Below, one piece after another: positions 46,533 through 55,987 of a stretch of 64,000 nucleotides of DNA (its first letter is position 1; each line of letters opens with the position of its first letter). The DNA lies in assembly GCF_000369005.1 (NCBI RefSeq), contig NZ_KB849764.1:563086-627085 (forward strand), read 5' to 3'. A program made the position numbers and the translations under genes. The notes beneath the pieces are model-generated. The model ran no database searches. It was given only the letters and a program-made list of their open reading frames with translations, and was not told the origin of the DNA. The DNA comes from Acinetobacter beijerinckii CIP 110307 (GTDB lineage: Bacteria > Pseudomonadota > Gammaproteobacteria > Pseudomonadales > Moraxellaceae).

Positions 46533-46547
46533 TATTATGCTCCAAAT

Positions 46548-47843
46548 TTACGCATGTAGACCAGAATGTAAAATTGCTGTTGCACGTAGATCACGATACC
46601 AACGCTCTACAGGATGCTCTTTGGTAAAACCATGACCACCTAATATTTGCACACCATCCGTACCAATTTTCATCGATTTTTCAGCACAAAGCAGACGTGC
46701 TAGATAAGCTTCTCGATGGAAAGGTTTACCTGCTTCAGCCAAACTTGCAGCATTCAATACAAGCATGCGCATTGCATCAATTTCAATTGCCATATCAGCA
46801 ATCATGAATGCAACACTTTGACGATGAGAAATCGGTTCACCAAAAGCTGTGCGTTCATTGGCGTATTTAATACAGTAAGCTTTAATTGCTTCGCATGTGC
46901 CTACTGCCATGGCACACCACATCAAATTACCCAAATCAACGAATGCACTATAATTAAAATCAGCATCGCCTAAACGTAATGCAGGCGTTTGATTAAACTG
47001 AAGAGTTGCTGTTTCAGCTGCTTTTAAACCCATCGCAGGATTATTTTTAATTGAAATACTTTCGTTTGATTGCACAACAAAAATATCAGGCTGGCCATTA
47101 AATTCAGCGCTTACAAGGAATACATCTGCTGTATCTCCTAAAATAACTAAGGTCTTTTCGCCTGTAATTTGGAATTGACCATTATTTTCTGTTGCTTTGG
47201 TTTTTAACTGAAATGGATTAAATGCTGGAGTTGCTTCTTGGAAGGCAAAAGTTGCAGTGACATCGGTATCTTCTGCAAATACAGGTAGGTACATCGATTG
47301 CACTTGTGTTGAGCCCCAACGAGTAATCGCATTGATGACGCTAAAGGTACTCAGTAATCCAGCTGTTAGGCTGAAATCACCTTTAGCCAAGCTTTCAGCA
47401 ATTAAGATATTACTCACAATATTTTGCTCAGCCGCAACACCACCAAGTGCTTCTGGAAGGGCATAATAATTTAAGCCCAAGTCAACTAGGTGCTGCCATA
47501 ATTCTTCTGGGAATTGTGCATTGTGATCTGCATCATGTGCTAAAGCATATAAGACCTCTTGAGCAAATTGAGACATTGCATCAGCAGTCATTTGTTGTTC
47601 TTCAGTCAAACTTAGATCAAATAAGTTTTTATTGGTTTGATTCGGAAGACGTTGTTTATCAATAGGTTGTGGTTTGAAAGCTTTTTGAGTAGTTGTCAGT
47701 ACTTTAAAACCCGTTTTTGAACCTTGATACAGTGATTTTTCAACAAATTTTCTTAATTTAAGTTGATCAAGCACTTCGCTTCCTGCAATTTTTGTGATCA
47801 AAGATAGCCCGAAACCTTGAGCCTTATTCATCATATTAGACAT
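46548..47843 (-). CDS. Acyl-CoA dehydrogenase family protein, longer paralogue
   Basis: The 431-residue chain has an N-terminal extension of about 70 residues rich in Lys and Gln before the helical domain. Dehydrogenase features are present: FAFQEATPAFNPF in place of the usual AITEP motif, NERTAFGEPISHRQSVAFMIADM, and VQILGGHGFTKEHPVERWYRDLRATAILHSG. The usual catalytic Glu region before T/GGT is replaced by ATAILHSG. This resembles divergent partners that pair with a canonical enzyme. It is the first gene of the two-gene operon. Confidence 0.85.
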   Translation of the reverse strand: MSNMMNKAQGFGLSLITKIAGSEVLDQLKLRKFVEKSLYQGSKTGFKVLTTTQKAFKPQPIDKQRLPNQTNKNLFDLSLTEEQQMTADAMSQFAQEVLYALAHDADHNAQFPEELWQHLVDLGLNYYALPEALGGVAAEQNIVSNILIAESLAKGDFSLTAGLLSTFSVINAITRWGSTQVQSMYLPVFAEDTDVTATFAFQEATPAFNPFQLKTKATENNGQFQITGEKTLVILGDTADVFLVSAEFNGQPDIFVVQSNESISIKNNPAMGLKAAETATLQFNQTPALRLGDADFNYSAFVDLGNLMWCAMAVGTCEAIKAYCIKYANERTAFGEPISHRQSVAFMIADMAIEIDAMRMLVLNAASLAEAGKPFHREAYLARLLCAEKSMKIGTDGVQILGGHGFTKEHPVERWYRDLRATAILHSGLHA

Positions 47844-47877
47844 GACTTTATCCTAGAGGATGGTTGTAAATTTATGC

Positions 47878-47920
47878 TGACATGCTCTAGTTAAAAAAAC
47901 TATGTCTTCTTTGACATGCT
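47878..47920. promoter_or_regulatory. Direct repeats upstream of the acyl-CoA dehydrogenase operon
   Basis: TGACATGCT occurs at 47878-47886 and again at 47912-47920, about 34-77 bp upstream of the operon start (47843). Read on the minus strand it is AGCATGTCA. A regulator site is possible. It does not match the FadR or PsrA consensus I know. Confidence 0.3.
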
Positions 47921-48011
47921 GATTTGAGAAAGATAAAGGGTAAATAATGTATATAATTTAATGTATATTTATGATTTATATGGTTTTTAAGAAAATAAAA
48001 TAAAATCTAAA

Positions 48012-48050
48012 TAAAAAAAATTGACCAAAATGACAATTCAAATTGGTCAA
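48012..48050 (-). terminator. Terminator after the UbiB-family gene
   Basis: On the minus strand TTGACCAA, a 14-base loop and TTGGTCAA are followed by eight T. The arms are at 48043-48050 and 48021-48028. It lies 20 bp beyond the gene's stop. Confidence 0.75.
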
Positions 48051-48070
48051 AATGACTTTGCTTATATTGC

Positions 48071-49444
48071 TTAGGCAAACTGACGAATCATTTTACGTAC
48101 ATTTGTCTTTGCCTCAATGACAGTCATGAATGTATAAGCACCTATAAATTTGCGACTAATAAACATAAATTCTTTAGGTGGAACAGAGAAGTAACGAGAA
48201 GCCATAGATTGAGCAGCTTGTTGCATTACACGGCTATGTAATTGACTTTTTTTCCAATCATAGCGATCTTGTTCATCCATAACGCCGACTGGAATATCTG
48301 GATTATTACTTGGACAGCTGAATGCTTCTGTTGCAATAAGGAATACATCCGCCATACCAGGTTTAATACTTTCTGGCATACCATCAAAAAACTCGTAACC
48401 AGTCATGGCTTTGACCATAGCATTTTTATCGTGATCATAACCTGCATGAATCAAATTACGAGCGACTGTGAGTAAATTATCATCAAACTGGCGAATTGCA
48501 CCGAAGTCGAGGAGTACAATTTTATCTTTTACGTCATCACCATTACCCAAACGCACAAGATAATTACCAAAGTTTGGATCAGTTTGCATTTCACCCCATT
48601 CGAATAATTCACGAACAGCGATTTCTAAAGAAGCCTCACCCAATTGATTTCTTCGTTCTTGAGGTAGTGATAGCATGACAGGGCTATTGATCGGAACACC
48701 ACGTTCAAAGGTCATACAAAGTACTTTATCAGCGCAAAACTCTTCAACTATTTCAGGTACAACATAGCGAGAATCATCTTTTAATCGTTCGGCAAAACGG
48801 CGTGTGGTTGCAGCTTCAATTCCATAGTCAACTTCACGATGCATCATTTCACGGACTTCATCAAACCATTGATCAAATTCACGGGTTTGCGGCACCATAC
48901 GGGTGAGTTTTAACATGTTCTTAAATAGATTCATGTCTGAATCAATGGCTTCAGCAACACCTGGGTACTGAATTTTTAGTACCAGCTCTAAACCATCGGA
49001 CTTACGTGTTGCACGATGAACCTGAGCAAGCGAAGCTGTACCAATCGGTTCATGATCAATTGTAAGCTCATCAAGTTTTGCACCTAATTGTTCTTGTAGG
49101 TGTGTTTTGATGCCTGGCCAAGCTAGGGCTACGGTTTGATTATTCAGTGTATTTAAAGCTTGTGTTATTTCTTCAGGTAAAAAATGTTCGCCGTATAAAG
49201 CCATCATTTGCCCAATCTTCACAATTGAGCCTTTTAGTTTCCCAATTTCAGAAACTAAATAATGTGCTTGTTCGGCCATTACTTTTTTACGTTTTTTCTC
49301 TTTTTCAGCTTCACTAGAAAAAATTGAAGTGGCGCTTGCAGTAGCCCAACGTGTTCCAGCGAGTAAAGATGCTTTTGCAATAGATAAGCGACGATCCACA
49401 GAGGAGGTTTTGAGATTCTTAAGCTTATCGTTCTGATCTGACAT
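48071..49444 (-). CDS. ABC1/UbiB-family atypical kinase-like protein
   Basis: The 457 residues belong to the AarF/ABC1/UbiB family, ATPases that assist ubiquinone or lipid metabolism. The KxGQ motif is seen in SIVKIGQMMALYGEHFLP, the A-rich loop in IGTASLAQVHRATRK, the lysine strand in LVLKIQYPGV, and the DFG-like metal motif in VLLDFGAIRQF. It is not the ubiB of the ubiEJB cluster by context, and it lacks the two C-terminal membrane helices of UbiB. Its client is unknown. Confidence 0.85.
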   Translation of the reverse strand: MSDQNDKLKNLKTSSVDRRLSIAKASLLAGTRWATASATSIFSSEAEKEKKRKKVMAEQAHYLVSEIGKLKGSIVKIGQMMALYGEHFLPEEITQALNTLNNQTVALAWPGIKTHLQEQLGAKLDELTIDHEPIGTASLAQVHRATRKSDGLELVLKIQYPGVAEAIDSDMNLFKNMLKLTRMVPQTREFDQWFDEVREMMHREVDYGIEAATTRRFAERLKDDSRYVVPEIVEEFCADKVLCMTFERGVPINSPVMLSLPQERRNQLGEASLEIAVRELFEWGEMQTDPNFGNYLVRLGNGDDVKDKIVLLDFGAIRQFDDNLLTVARNLIHAGYDHDKNAMVKAMTGYEFFDGMPESIKPGMADVFLIATEAFSCPSNNPDIPVGVMDEQDRYDWKKSQLHSRVMQQAAQSMASRYFSVPPKEFMFISRKFIGAYTFMTVIEAKTNVRKMIRQFA

Positions 49445-49638
49445 GAAAGAAAAATCCTATGCTGAAACCGGAGAGTAGAAAGCCGAGACTTAAATTGTAG
49501 CGAATATTACAGCTTTTGAACGTATTAAAATAGTTCAATCGCTTGAATTATCTGTCTAAATTTATGCAATGGGGCGATTGTCTAAAAATAGCCTAAGTAA
49601 ATATTTCCTAATTAGTTGATATTTACAATACATTTGTC

Positions 49639-49944
49639 CTAAATTTTAAATTGGATCTTCAACGCAGATTTTCGCATTAACTCAGCTCGGTTGCTATGAA
49701 TAAATTTCAATAACATTTGTTTAACCTGATTGTGATGAAAACCGACGGCATAAGCTTTGACAACAATAATACTGGGTAGTGTAAAGAAAAAATACTTGGT
49801 GTCTTCTAAAGTCGCATCCTTAAAAATACCTTCAGCAACCAATATTTCTCTCAAAAACTGCTTTTCAGCTTGTATGGTACTTGATGCTTCATCATCCCAA
49901 TAATTTTGGCGCATCGCCATTAAATTATTATGCTTATAACTCAT
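49639..49944 (-). CDS. Small conserved-looking protein of unknown function
   Basis: The 101-residue product has no signal peptide or clear membrane segment. It is rich in Phe, Lys and Gln, with an acidic start (NYWDDEASSTIQAEKQFLREIL) and a basic C-terminus (HSNRAELMRKSALKIQFKI). I do not recognise the family. ATG 49944 has TTCCTATATG upstream on its strand, with only a weak AGG. It lies between an ABC1-family gene and a divergent YbaK gene. Confidence 0.55.
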   Translation of the reverse strand: MSYKHNNLMAMRQNYWDDEASSTIQAEKQFLREILVAEGIFKDATLEDTKYFFFTLPSIIVVKAYAVGFHHNQVKQMLLKFIHSNRAELMRKSALKIQFKI

Positions 49945-50104
49945 ATAGGAATTTAGCCTTTAACTTTCACCTTTAGTCTTTATATAAGGCTTTAAGGATA
50001 ATTATCAAGAATACAATTCAAAATAGCCTAAGCAAATTGAAAATATTTTTTTTAAAATGGTACACTTATCGCACTTAAAAACATCTATTGAAATAAGTTA
50101 TAAC

Positions 50105-50572
50105 ATGACACCAGCTTGTAAATTATTAGAAAAAAATAAAATAGCATTCTCAATTCATGAATATGAACATGATGCTAACGCAAAAAGTTTTGGGTTAGAA
50201 GCGGCTGAAAAACTAAATCTGCGAGTAGAAGAAGTCTTCAAAACGTTGATGGTAGCAGATGATAAAAATTATTTTATTGCGATTTTACCTGTAAACCACC
50301 AACTCAATTTAAAGAAGGTTGCAGCAGCGATGGGATGTAAGAAATTACAAATGGCAAATCCTAAAGATGCTGAACGTTTGACTGGTTATTTAGTTGGTGG
50401 AATTAGTCCATTAGGGCAGAAGAAACGTCTAAAAACCGTCATTGATCTCACGGCGCAGACATTTAATAAAATATATGTCAGTGGTGGGAAGAGAGGGCTA
50501 GATATTGGTTTAGATCCAAATGATCTAGCAAAATTATTAAACGCAACTTTTGCTGATTTATTAGATGGTTAA
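50105..50572 (+). CDS. ybaK: Cys-tRNA(Pro)/Cys-tRNA(Cys) deacylase, YbaK/EbsC family
   Basis: The family hydrolyses Cys mischarged on tRNA-Pro. The 155 residues show the YbaK fold: [44 protein letters not shown] with the conserved lysine, and the C-terminal [17 protein letters not shown] ... [22 protein letters not shown] motif. ATG 50105 is chosen over ATG 50057 because the extra 16 residues are not part of the family. Confidence 0.9.
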   Translation: MTPACKLLEKNKIAFSIHEYEHDANAKSFGLEAAEKLNLRVEEVFKTLMVADDKNYFIAILPVNHQLNLKKVAAAMGCKKLQMANPKDAERLTGYLVGGISPLGQKKRLKTVIDLTAQTFNKIYVSGGKRGLDIGLDPNDLAKLLNATFADLLDG

Positions 50573-50656
50573 GTGACATCTCTAGGGTCAAGAGAGTATG
50601 GATTAATCTTTTAATCTACTAAAACAATAAAATTAAACAATATAATTAGAATATAT

Positions 50657-50675
50657 AATAATGAGAATTATTATC
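50657..50675. promoter_or_regulatory. Fur-like box 1
   Basis: AATAATGAGAATTATTATC matches the classical 19-bp Fur consensus (GATAATGATAATCATTATC) at 16 of 19 positions. Confidence 0.7.
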
Positions 50676-50769
50676 TTTTGTATCTATAGTTATCTATTTT
50701 TTATCTTAAACGTTAAAAATCAATATTTTAATTAATTTTGCACGCCGCAAATTTGTAATTGCTATTATA

Positions 50770-50788
50770 AATGATAATTATTATCATT
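50770..50788. promoter_or_regulatory. Fur-like box 2
   Basis: AATGATAATTATTATCATT is a perfect 9-1-9 palindrome containing the 7-1-7 Fur motif TGATAAT-T-ATTATCA. It ends 99 bp before the first siderophore gene. Confidence 0.8.
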
Positions 50789-50887
50789 CATTTATTCTTG
50801 TGTACAGCCGTTGCTGTATTTGAGAAGTGTTTAGAGCTTAAACATTCGAAAAAAAATTAACTCTCTCTATATAGAGGATACCGACAG

Positions 50888-52672
50888 ATGCAATCACTTG
50901 CCAATCGGTTGGCGATACAACATTTCGTCAACGCATATACGCAAGAAACTGGCAAAGGTCACTTGCTTAATAAAACACAGCAAACTCCGCAACAAAAAGC
51001 GTTTAGCCAAGGTTTGACGCTATTATCTATTCCGATTAATTCTATTCATGCTCAATGTGATATCCCTTTATCTTATGTCAGTCGAGTTGGACGACATCGT
51101 GTAGCCAATCTCCCTCAAATTACAATCGCAGGTCAACCAAAATCATTCAGCCCAGTTGCAGTCGTTGGGCTGTTACTTGAAGAGCTGGTTTCTGAATCAC
51201 CTTTATCTTTAGATGCGGCATCTTTGGTAGAGAAGTGGATTCAAAGCCGTGATGCACTGAAACAGTTTTTAATACAACGTGAAGCTGATTTTGATGACTT
51301 GGTTAAAGCTGGTCAAAGCTTTATTGAAACTGAACAGGCATTGATTTTGGGGCATAGCATGCACCCAGCGCCGAAAAGTAGAACAGGTTTTGTGCATGAG
51401 GATTGGCTAAAGTTTTCACCTGAACACAAAGGCAAGACCCAACTGCATTATTGGCTGGTGCATCAAGATTATATTGCAGAAGGTAGTGCAACTGATGAAA
51501 GTATTTCAAGTGAACTCAGAAAAGCTTTACAGTGGTATTTGTCTGAAAATGATCTAAATTTATTAAAAACATATACCGAATATAAATTACTCCCTTTACA
51601 TCCTTGGCAAGCTCGCTATTTGCAAAGTAAAGCTTGGTTTGAACGTTTGAAACAAACAGGACAATTGCTTGATTTAGGTTTACGTGGCTGGCAATTCTCT
51701 CCAACAACATCCATTCGTACATTGGCAAGTTTCAATGCACCGTGGATGGTGAAGCCATCACTTTCAGTGATGATCACCAATTCTATTCGAGTCAATTTAG
51801 CCAAAGAGTGCCATCGTGGTGAATTGACACATCGTCTATGGCACAGTGAATTTGGTCAGAATATTTTAAAGCAGTGCCCAAGCTTAAAAGCGGTGAATGA
51901 TCCAGCATGGATTGCTTTGAAAATTGATGATGAGGTGGTGAATGAAAGTATCTGTATTTTCCGCGATCAGCCATTCCATCCGCATCAGCAAGTCACATGT
52001 ATTGCATCCTTATGTCAGGATCATCCAGATAAGCCTTTAAATCGTTTTAATGCCTTATTCGCAAAAATTGCAAAAGCTCATCCTGAGATGGATTTTTCAG
52101 AGATTGCTTTAGATTGGTTTACTCGTTTTCTCGAAGTCAGTTTGCAGCCTTTGATGTATCTATACCATCGTTTTGGTATGGCATTTGAGTCACATCAGCA
52201 GAATGTATTATTGGAACTCGAAAATCATTTTCCTAAAACTTTATGGCTACGTGATAACCAAGGTTTTTATTATATTGAAGAGTTTGCGACTGAAATTCTA
52301 CAAGCGCTGCCTGAGCTGAAAGAAAAAGCCTTTGCGGTAGGTCCGAAAGATTTTGTGGATGAGCGTTTTAGTTATTATTTCTTCGGCAATACTTTATTCG
52401 GGATTATTAATGCCATCGGTGCGACGGGATATATCACTGAAGATGAGCTGTTAGCGCATTTAACTGGATTTTTAGAAGAACAATTACAACAATATCCTGA
52501 TAGCACCTTATTGCAAGGATTACTGTTCAATTCAACGCTGCCTTATAAAGGCAACTTGCTGACACGTTTGCATGAATTAGACGAGTTGATCGCACCTGTA
52601 GAAAATCAATCTGTTTACGTGCAACTGCCAAATCCGCTGCGTATTTCACAGAAGGATGTCAGTTATGCTTGA
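50888..52672 (+). CDS. NIS siderophore synthetase, IucA/IucC family (first copy)
   Basis: The 594-residue enzyme uses ATP to couple a citrate carboxylate to an amine or hydroxamate. Family motifs: LGHSMHPAPKSRTGF near residue 155 (ATP/citrate loop), LPLHPWQARYL, TTSIRTL, MVKPSLSVMITNSIRV, and HRFGMAFESHQQNVLLEL. It is the first gene behind the Fur-like boxes and overlaps the hydroxylase gene by 8 bp. Composition of the locus matches what I recall of the acinetoferrin genes (acbA-D with act genes) of A. haemolyticus, but I cannot confirm orthology. Confidence 0.92.
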   Translation: MQSLANRLAIQHFVNAYTQETGKGHLLNKTQQTPQQKAFSQGLTLLSIPINSIHAQCDIPLSYVSRVGRHRVANLPQITIAGQPKSFSPVAVVGLLLEELVSESPLSLDAASLVEKWIQSRDALKQFLIQREADFDDLVKAGQSFIETEQALILGHSMHPAPKSRTGFVHEDWLKFSPEHKGKTQLHYWLVHQDYIAEGSATDESISSELRKALQWYLSENDLNLLKTYTEYKLLPLHPWQARYLQSKAWFERLKQTGQLLDLGLRGWQFSPTTSIRTLASFNAPWMVKPSLSVMITNSIRVNLAKECHRGELTHRLWHSEFGQNILKQCPSLKAVNDPAWIALKIDDEVVNESICIFRDQPFHPHQQVTCIASLCQDHPDKPLNRFNALFAKIAKAHPEMDFSEIALDWFTRFLEVSLQPLMYLYHRFGMAFESHQQNVLLELENHFPKTLWLRDNQGFYYIEEFATEILQALPELKEKAFAVGPKDFVDERFSYYFFGNTLFGIINAIGATGYITEDELLAHLTGFLEEQLQQYPDSTLLQGLLFNSTLPYKGNLLTRLHELDELIAPVENQSVYVQLPNPLRISQKDVSYA

Positions 52673-54146
52673 TTTTATTGGAGTTGGTTTAGGGCCTTTT
52701 AATTTAAGTCTTGCTAGTTTGCTACAAAACAAAAGCTCACTCAATTACGTGTTTTTTGAGCAAAAGGCGCAATTTGATTGGCATGCAGGTATGCAACTAC
52801 CTAATACGGTATTACAAGTGCCATTCATGGCAGATTTGGTCTCGATGGTTGATCCAACCAGTCCATTTAGTTTTTTGAATTATCTGCGTCATCAGCAACG
52901 TTTGTATAAGTTTTACTTTTTAGAGCAGCCACATATTCCACGTTGTGAATACAACCACTATTGCCAATGGGTTGCAGAACAACTTGATTGTATCGAATAC
53001 CAGTCGCAGGTTCTAAAGATTGAACCTCAAACGATAGGTTTTAAAGTAGTCGTTGAATCAAACGGTGTTCAGCAAAGTTATTTATGCCGTCATTTGGTGG
53101 TTGGAAGCGGCAATGTGCCTTATTTGCCTGAATGTTTGGCAAAAATTCAGAAAATCCATCCACAACAATGTCTGCATTCAGCACAGTATATGACGCATGC
53201 CGATACAGATTTACATGGCGATGTGGTCGTACTTGGTTCTGGACAATCTGCAGCTGAAGTATTTATCGACTTATTTGATGAACAGCAAGATACTTTCAAT
53301 CATCAGTTTGATTTGCATTGGTTTACGCGCTCTCAGGGTTTCTTCCCGATGGAGTATGCGCCATTAGGTTTGGAACATTTTAGTCCAGATTATGCTCAGC
53401 ATTTTTATGATTTGACTGTGCAGCACAAGGAACAGCAGTTAAAGCAACAAGCCTTGTTATACAAGGGAATTAGCGCAAAAACCATTCGTGAGATTTATCA
53501 GAAACTTTATCATCGCAGTATTGCAGGTCAAAGCTTACAGACACATTTACATAGTCAATGTGATTTGAAAGATGCAGAAGCATTGGATACACAAAAAATC
53601 CGACTGCATTTCCAGCATCGTGCTACAGCTCAGTCTTTTCATCTCGACTGTGATTTTCTTGTAGCCGCAACGGGTTATTTCACACCTGATTTTGGTTTTA
53701 TGCAGTTGCTCAAGCCATACATCGAGTTTGATCATAAACAGCGTTGGCAGATTACAGACGACTATCGTGTTGTACATCGGCTGAATGGTCATATCTTTGT
53801 TCAAAATCAAGAAATGCATAGTCATGGTGTCGGCACGCCTGATTTAGGTCTTGGTGCTTATCGTGCAGCAACGATCATTAATCAACTGCTTGCTGAGCCT
53901 CTTTATGAATTAGGCAATCAAGCGCAGACATTCCAACACTTTAATCTCTCTCAAAATCCAAAAATTTGTATGGCAGACGACAAAGCACAATCAAAAGAGT
54001 GCGTTTGCGAAAATTCTGCCAATAAAAACCATTCAATTTTTAAGAAAACAGAACAGAACGTGATGACAACGCACCCTAATAGTCGTGGTGCTAATACACG
54101 TAAACAAACAGCTTCTGTACACTCAACTTATGAGAAACTGATATGA
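52665..54146 (+). CDS. Lysine/ornithine/diamine N-monooxygenase (IucD/RhbE-like) with long C-terminal tail
   Basis: This FAD/NADPH enzyme hydroxylates a primary amine to give the hydroxamate nitrogen. The FAD motif IGVGLGPFNLSLA is at residues 5-17, NADPH motif VLGSGQSAAEVFIDLF lies near residue 190, and AATGYFTPDF near residue 338. ATG 52665 is preferred because AAGGA lies eight bases upstream; ATG 52656 lies on that site. Residues after about 420 form a polar tail of about 70 residues with two cysteines (KECVCEN), longer than usual for the family. It ends overlapping the next gene by 4 bp. The amine could be lysine or 1,3-diaminopropane; no dat/ddc pair is here. Confidence 0.9.
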   Translation: MLDFIGVGLGPFNLSLASLLQNKSSLNYVFFEQKAQFDWHAGMQLPNTVLQVPFMADLVSMVDPTSPFSFLNYLRHQQRLYKFYFLEQPHIPRCEYNHYCQWVAEQLDCIEYQSQVLKIEPQTIGFKVVVESNGVQQSYLCRHLVVGSGNVPYLPECLAKIQKIHPQQCLHSAQYMTHADTDLHGDVVVLGSGQSAAEVFIDLFDEQQDTFNHQFDLHWFTRSQGFFPMEYAPLGLEHFSPDYAQHFYDLTVQHKEQQLKQQALLYKGISAKTIREIYQKLYHRSIAGQSLQTHLHSQCDLKDAEALDTQKIRLHFQHRATAQSFHLDCDFLVAATGYFTPDFGFMQLLKPYIEFDHKQRWQITDDYRVVHRLNGHIFVQNQEMHSHGVGTPDLGLGAYRAATIINQLLAEPLYELGNQAQTFQHFNLSQNPKICMADDKAQSKECVCENSANKNHSIFKKTEQNVMTTHPNSRGANTRKQTASVHSTYEKLI

Positions 54147-55960
54147 ACTTTGCAACTTTAAAAATTAATCGGCAGCAATGGCGTGCCGCAGGACAACGTC
54201 TTATTGAAATGGCGATTGCAGAGTTTCTATACGAAGAAATTATTGAAGTTAAAGCATTGTCAGCAGGGCGTTATCGTTTAGATTTAGGCAAACGTCAGTA
54301 TGAGTTTCAAGGACATCAATATCTACTCGGACACTGGAATATTCAGGAAGCTTCAGTACGTGATGTGACTCATAGTCAGGAAAATGATCAACCTGCTTGG
54401 AACTTACATGAGTTCATTGTCGCAATGTCTGACAGTTCTAATGTTAAGCCATTTACCAAAGCGTATTTGATCAAAGAAATGAACAATACTTGGCTGGCAG
54501 AAGCACATTTGTTCAATGAAACACGTTTGCCAAGCACAGCGGTTTTGACTGAGCCTCATTACAAAGTTGAAGGCATGCTACGAGGTCATCCTTGGCTTAT
54601 CATGAGTAAGGGGCGTATGGGTTTTGGTTATGATGATTATCTTAGCTCAGCGCCAGAACTTTCTCCTGAAGTTAAAGTGTTGTGGTTAGCCGTACATCGT
54701 GATTTAGCAGAGTATCGAAGTACTGAAGATTGGAGTGCATGTGGTTTATATCAACATGAATTTGATGCCAATGAACTACAGCAATTCATCAATATTCTCC
54801 AAGAAAAAAATCTAGACCCACAAAATTATTTTTTGATTCCCGTACATGCATGGCAATGGCACCAATGGCTCGTTTCAACTTATGCAAATGAGATTGTTGA
54901 TCAGAAAATTATTGAATTGAATATCAGTCAAGATAGTTATGTGCCAATGCAGTCCATTCGCACATTGTGCAATACATCAAATCTACAACGTCATTACATT
55001 AAGCTGCCAGTCAGTATTTTTAATACAGCTGTTTATCGTGGATTACCATCAAAACGAAATCTTGCAGCTCCAGCAGTGACTGCGTGGTTAAAACAAATCC
55101 ATCAACAAGATCAAGACTTACGAAATACAGATGTTATTTTCTTGGGTGAAGTGGCGACTTTAACCATTCACCAGCCATGTTTTGACCGCATTGACGGCGC
55201 ACCATATCAATTTAAAGAGCTATTCGGTTGTTTGTGGCGTGAAAGTGTCGATCGCTATGTTGATTCATCACAACAAGTTCTTTCGCAAGCAGCTTTATTA
55301 CATCGTGATCTTTCTGGTCAATCTATCCTGAGTGTGCTGATCAAAGCATCAGGATTGAGTCCTTTAGCTTGGTTAGCTCAATTTGCTCAAGTGTGCATGA
55401 GTCCATTGTTACTTTGCTTGTATCGCTATGGTTTGGCATTTTCACCACACGGCGAAAACACAATGTTGGTACATGAAAATGGTGTGCCGAAAGCAATAGT
55501 ATTAAAAGACTTCATTGATGACATCAATTTAGTGGATGAGGATTTTCCTGAGTTAACTCAGTTACCATCTGAAGCAGATTTATTACTCCGTCACGAAGCG
55601 ACCGATCTAAGCCATTTTATTTTCACTGGTCTGTTCATGGTGCATTACCGTTATATCTGTAATGTGTTCTTGCAAGACTATCCTGAATATTCTGAGCTTG
55701 ATTTTTGGCAGACCATTTCCAACACGATTGTTGAGTTTAACCAAAAACATCCAGAACTGGCTGAACGTGCTGATAAATTCGCCATGCTGCGTCCAAGTTA
55801 CACCAAAATTTGCCTAAACCGTGTACGTCTATTTACCACAAGTTATAACGATGAAGCAGAACGTCCTGTTCCTGTCTTCCTTGATCCTATTGCAAATCCA
55901 GTTAGCCCAGAAACATTGAAAACATGGGCAGAACAACGACGCCAAGCGAAAGCGGGCTAA
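54143..55960 (+). CDS. NIS siderophore synthetase, IucA/IucC family (second copy)
   Basis: The 605-residue second synthetase presumably adds the second arm to the citrate. Motifs: LRGHPWLIMSKGRMGFGYDDY near residue 151, LIPVHAWQWHQWL, MQSIRTLCN, KLPVSIFNTAVYRGLPSKRN, RYGLAFSPHGENTMLV and KAIVLKDFIDDINLVD. Two synthetases, one hydroxylase and one acyltransferase are the set for a symmetrical citrate bis-hydroxamate such as aerobactin, rhizobactin or acinetoferrin. The start overlaps the hydroxylase stop (ATGA). Confidence 0.92.
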   Translation: MNFATLKINRQQWRAAGQRLIEMAIAEFLYEEIIEVKALSAGRYRLDLGKRQYEFQGHQYLLGHWNIQEASVRDVTHSQENDQPAWNLHEFIVAMSDSSNVKPFTKAYLIKEMNNTWLAEAHLFNETRLPSTAVLTEPHYKVEGMLRGHPWLIMSKGRMGFGYDDYLSSAPELSPEVKVLWLAVHRDLAEYRSTEDWSACGLYQHEFDANELQQFINILQEKNLDPQNYFLIPVHAWQWHQWLVSTYANEIVDQKIIELNISQDSYVPMQSIRTLCNTSNLQRHYIKLPVSIFNTAVYRGLPSKRNLAAPAVTAWLKQIHQQDQDLRNTDVIFLGEVATLTIHQPCFDRIDGAPYQFKELFGCLWRESVDRYVDSSQQVLSQAALLHRDLSGQSILSVLIKASGLSPLAWLAQFAQVCMSPLLLCLYRYGLAFSPHGENTMLVHENGVPKAIVLKDFIDDINLVDEDFPELTQLPSEADLLLRHEATDLSHFIFTGLFMVHYRYICNVFLQDYPEYSELDFWQTISNTIVEFNQKHPELAERADKFAMLRPSYTKICLNRVRLFTTSYNDEAERPVPVFLDPIANPVSPETLKTWAEQRRQAKAG

Positions 55961-55987
55961 TTTTATTCGTCATTTTATAGGTTCGAT

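Larger units (their letters stand above)
50573..50887 (+). promoter_or_regulatory. Promoter region of the siderophore operon, no gene
   Basis: This 315-bp AT-rich gap contains two Fur-like boxes (50657-50675 and 50770-50788) and no open frame of note. A TTGCAC at 50738-50743 with TATTAT at 50763-50768 gives a promoter with a long 19-bp spacer that the second box overlaps. AGAGGA at 50873-50878 serves ATG 50888. Confidence 0.6.

Noticed and set aside
52656..52664. ATG 52656 as start of the siderophore hydroxylase
   Set aside because: It overlaps the AAGGA ribosome site that properly serves ATG 52665.
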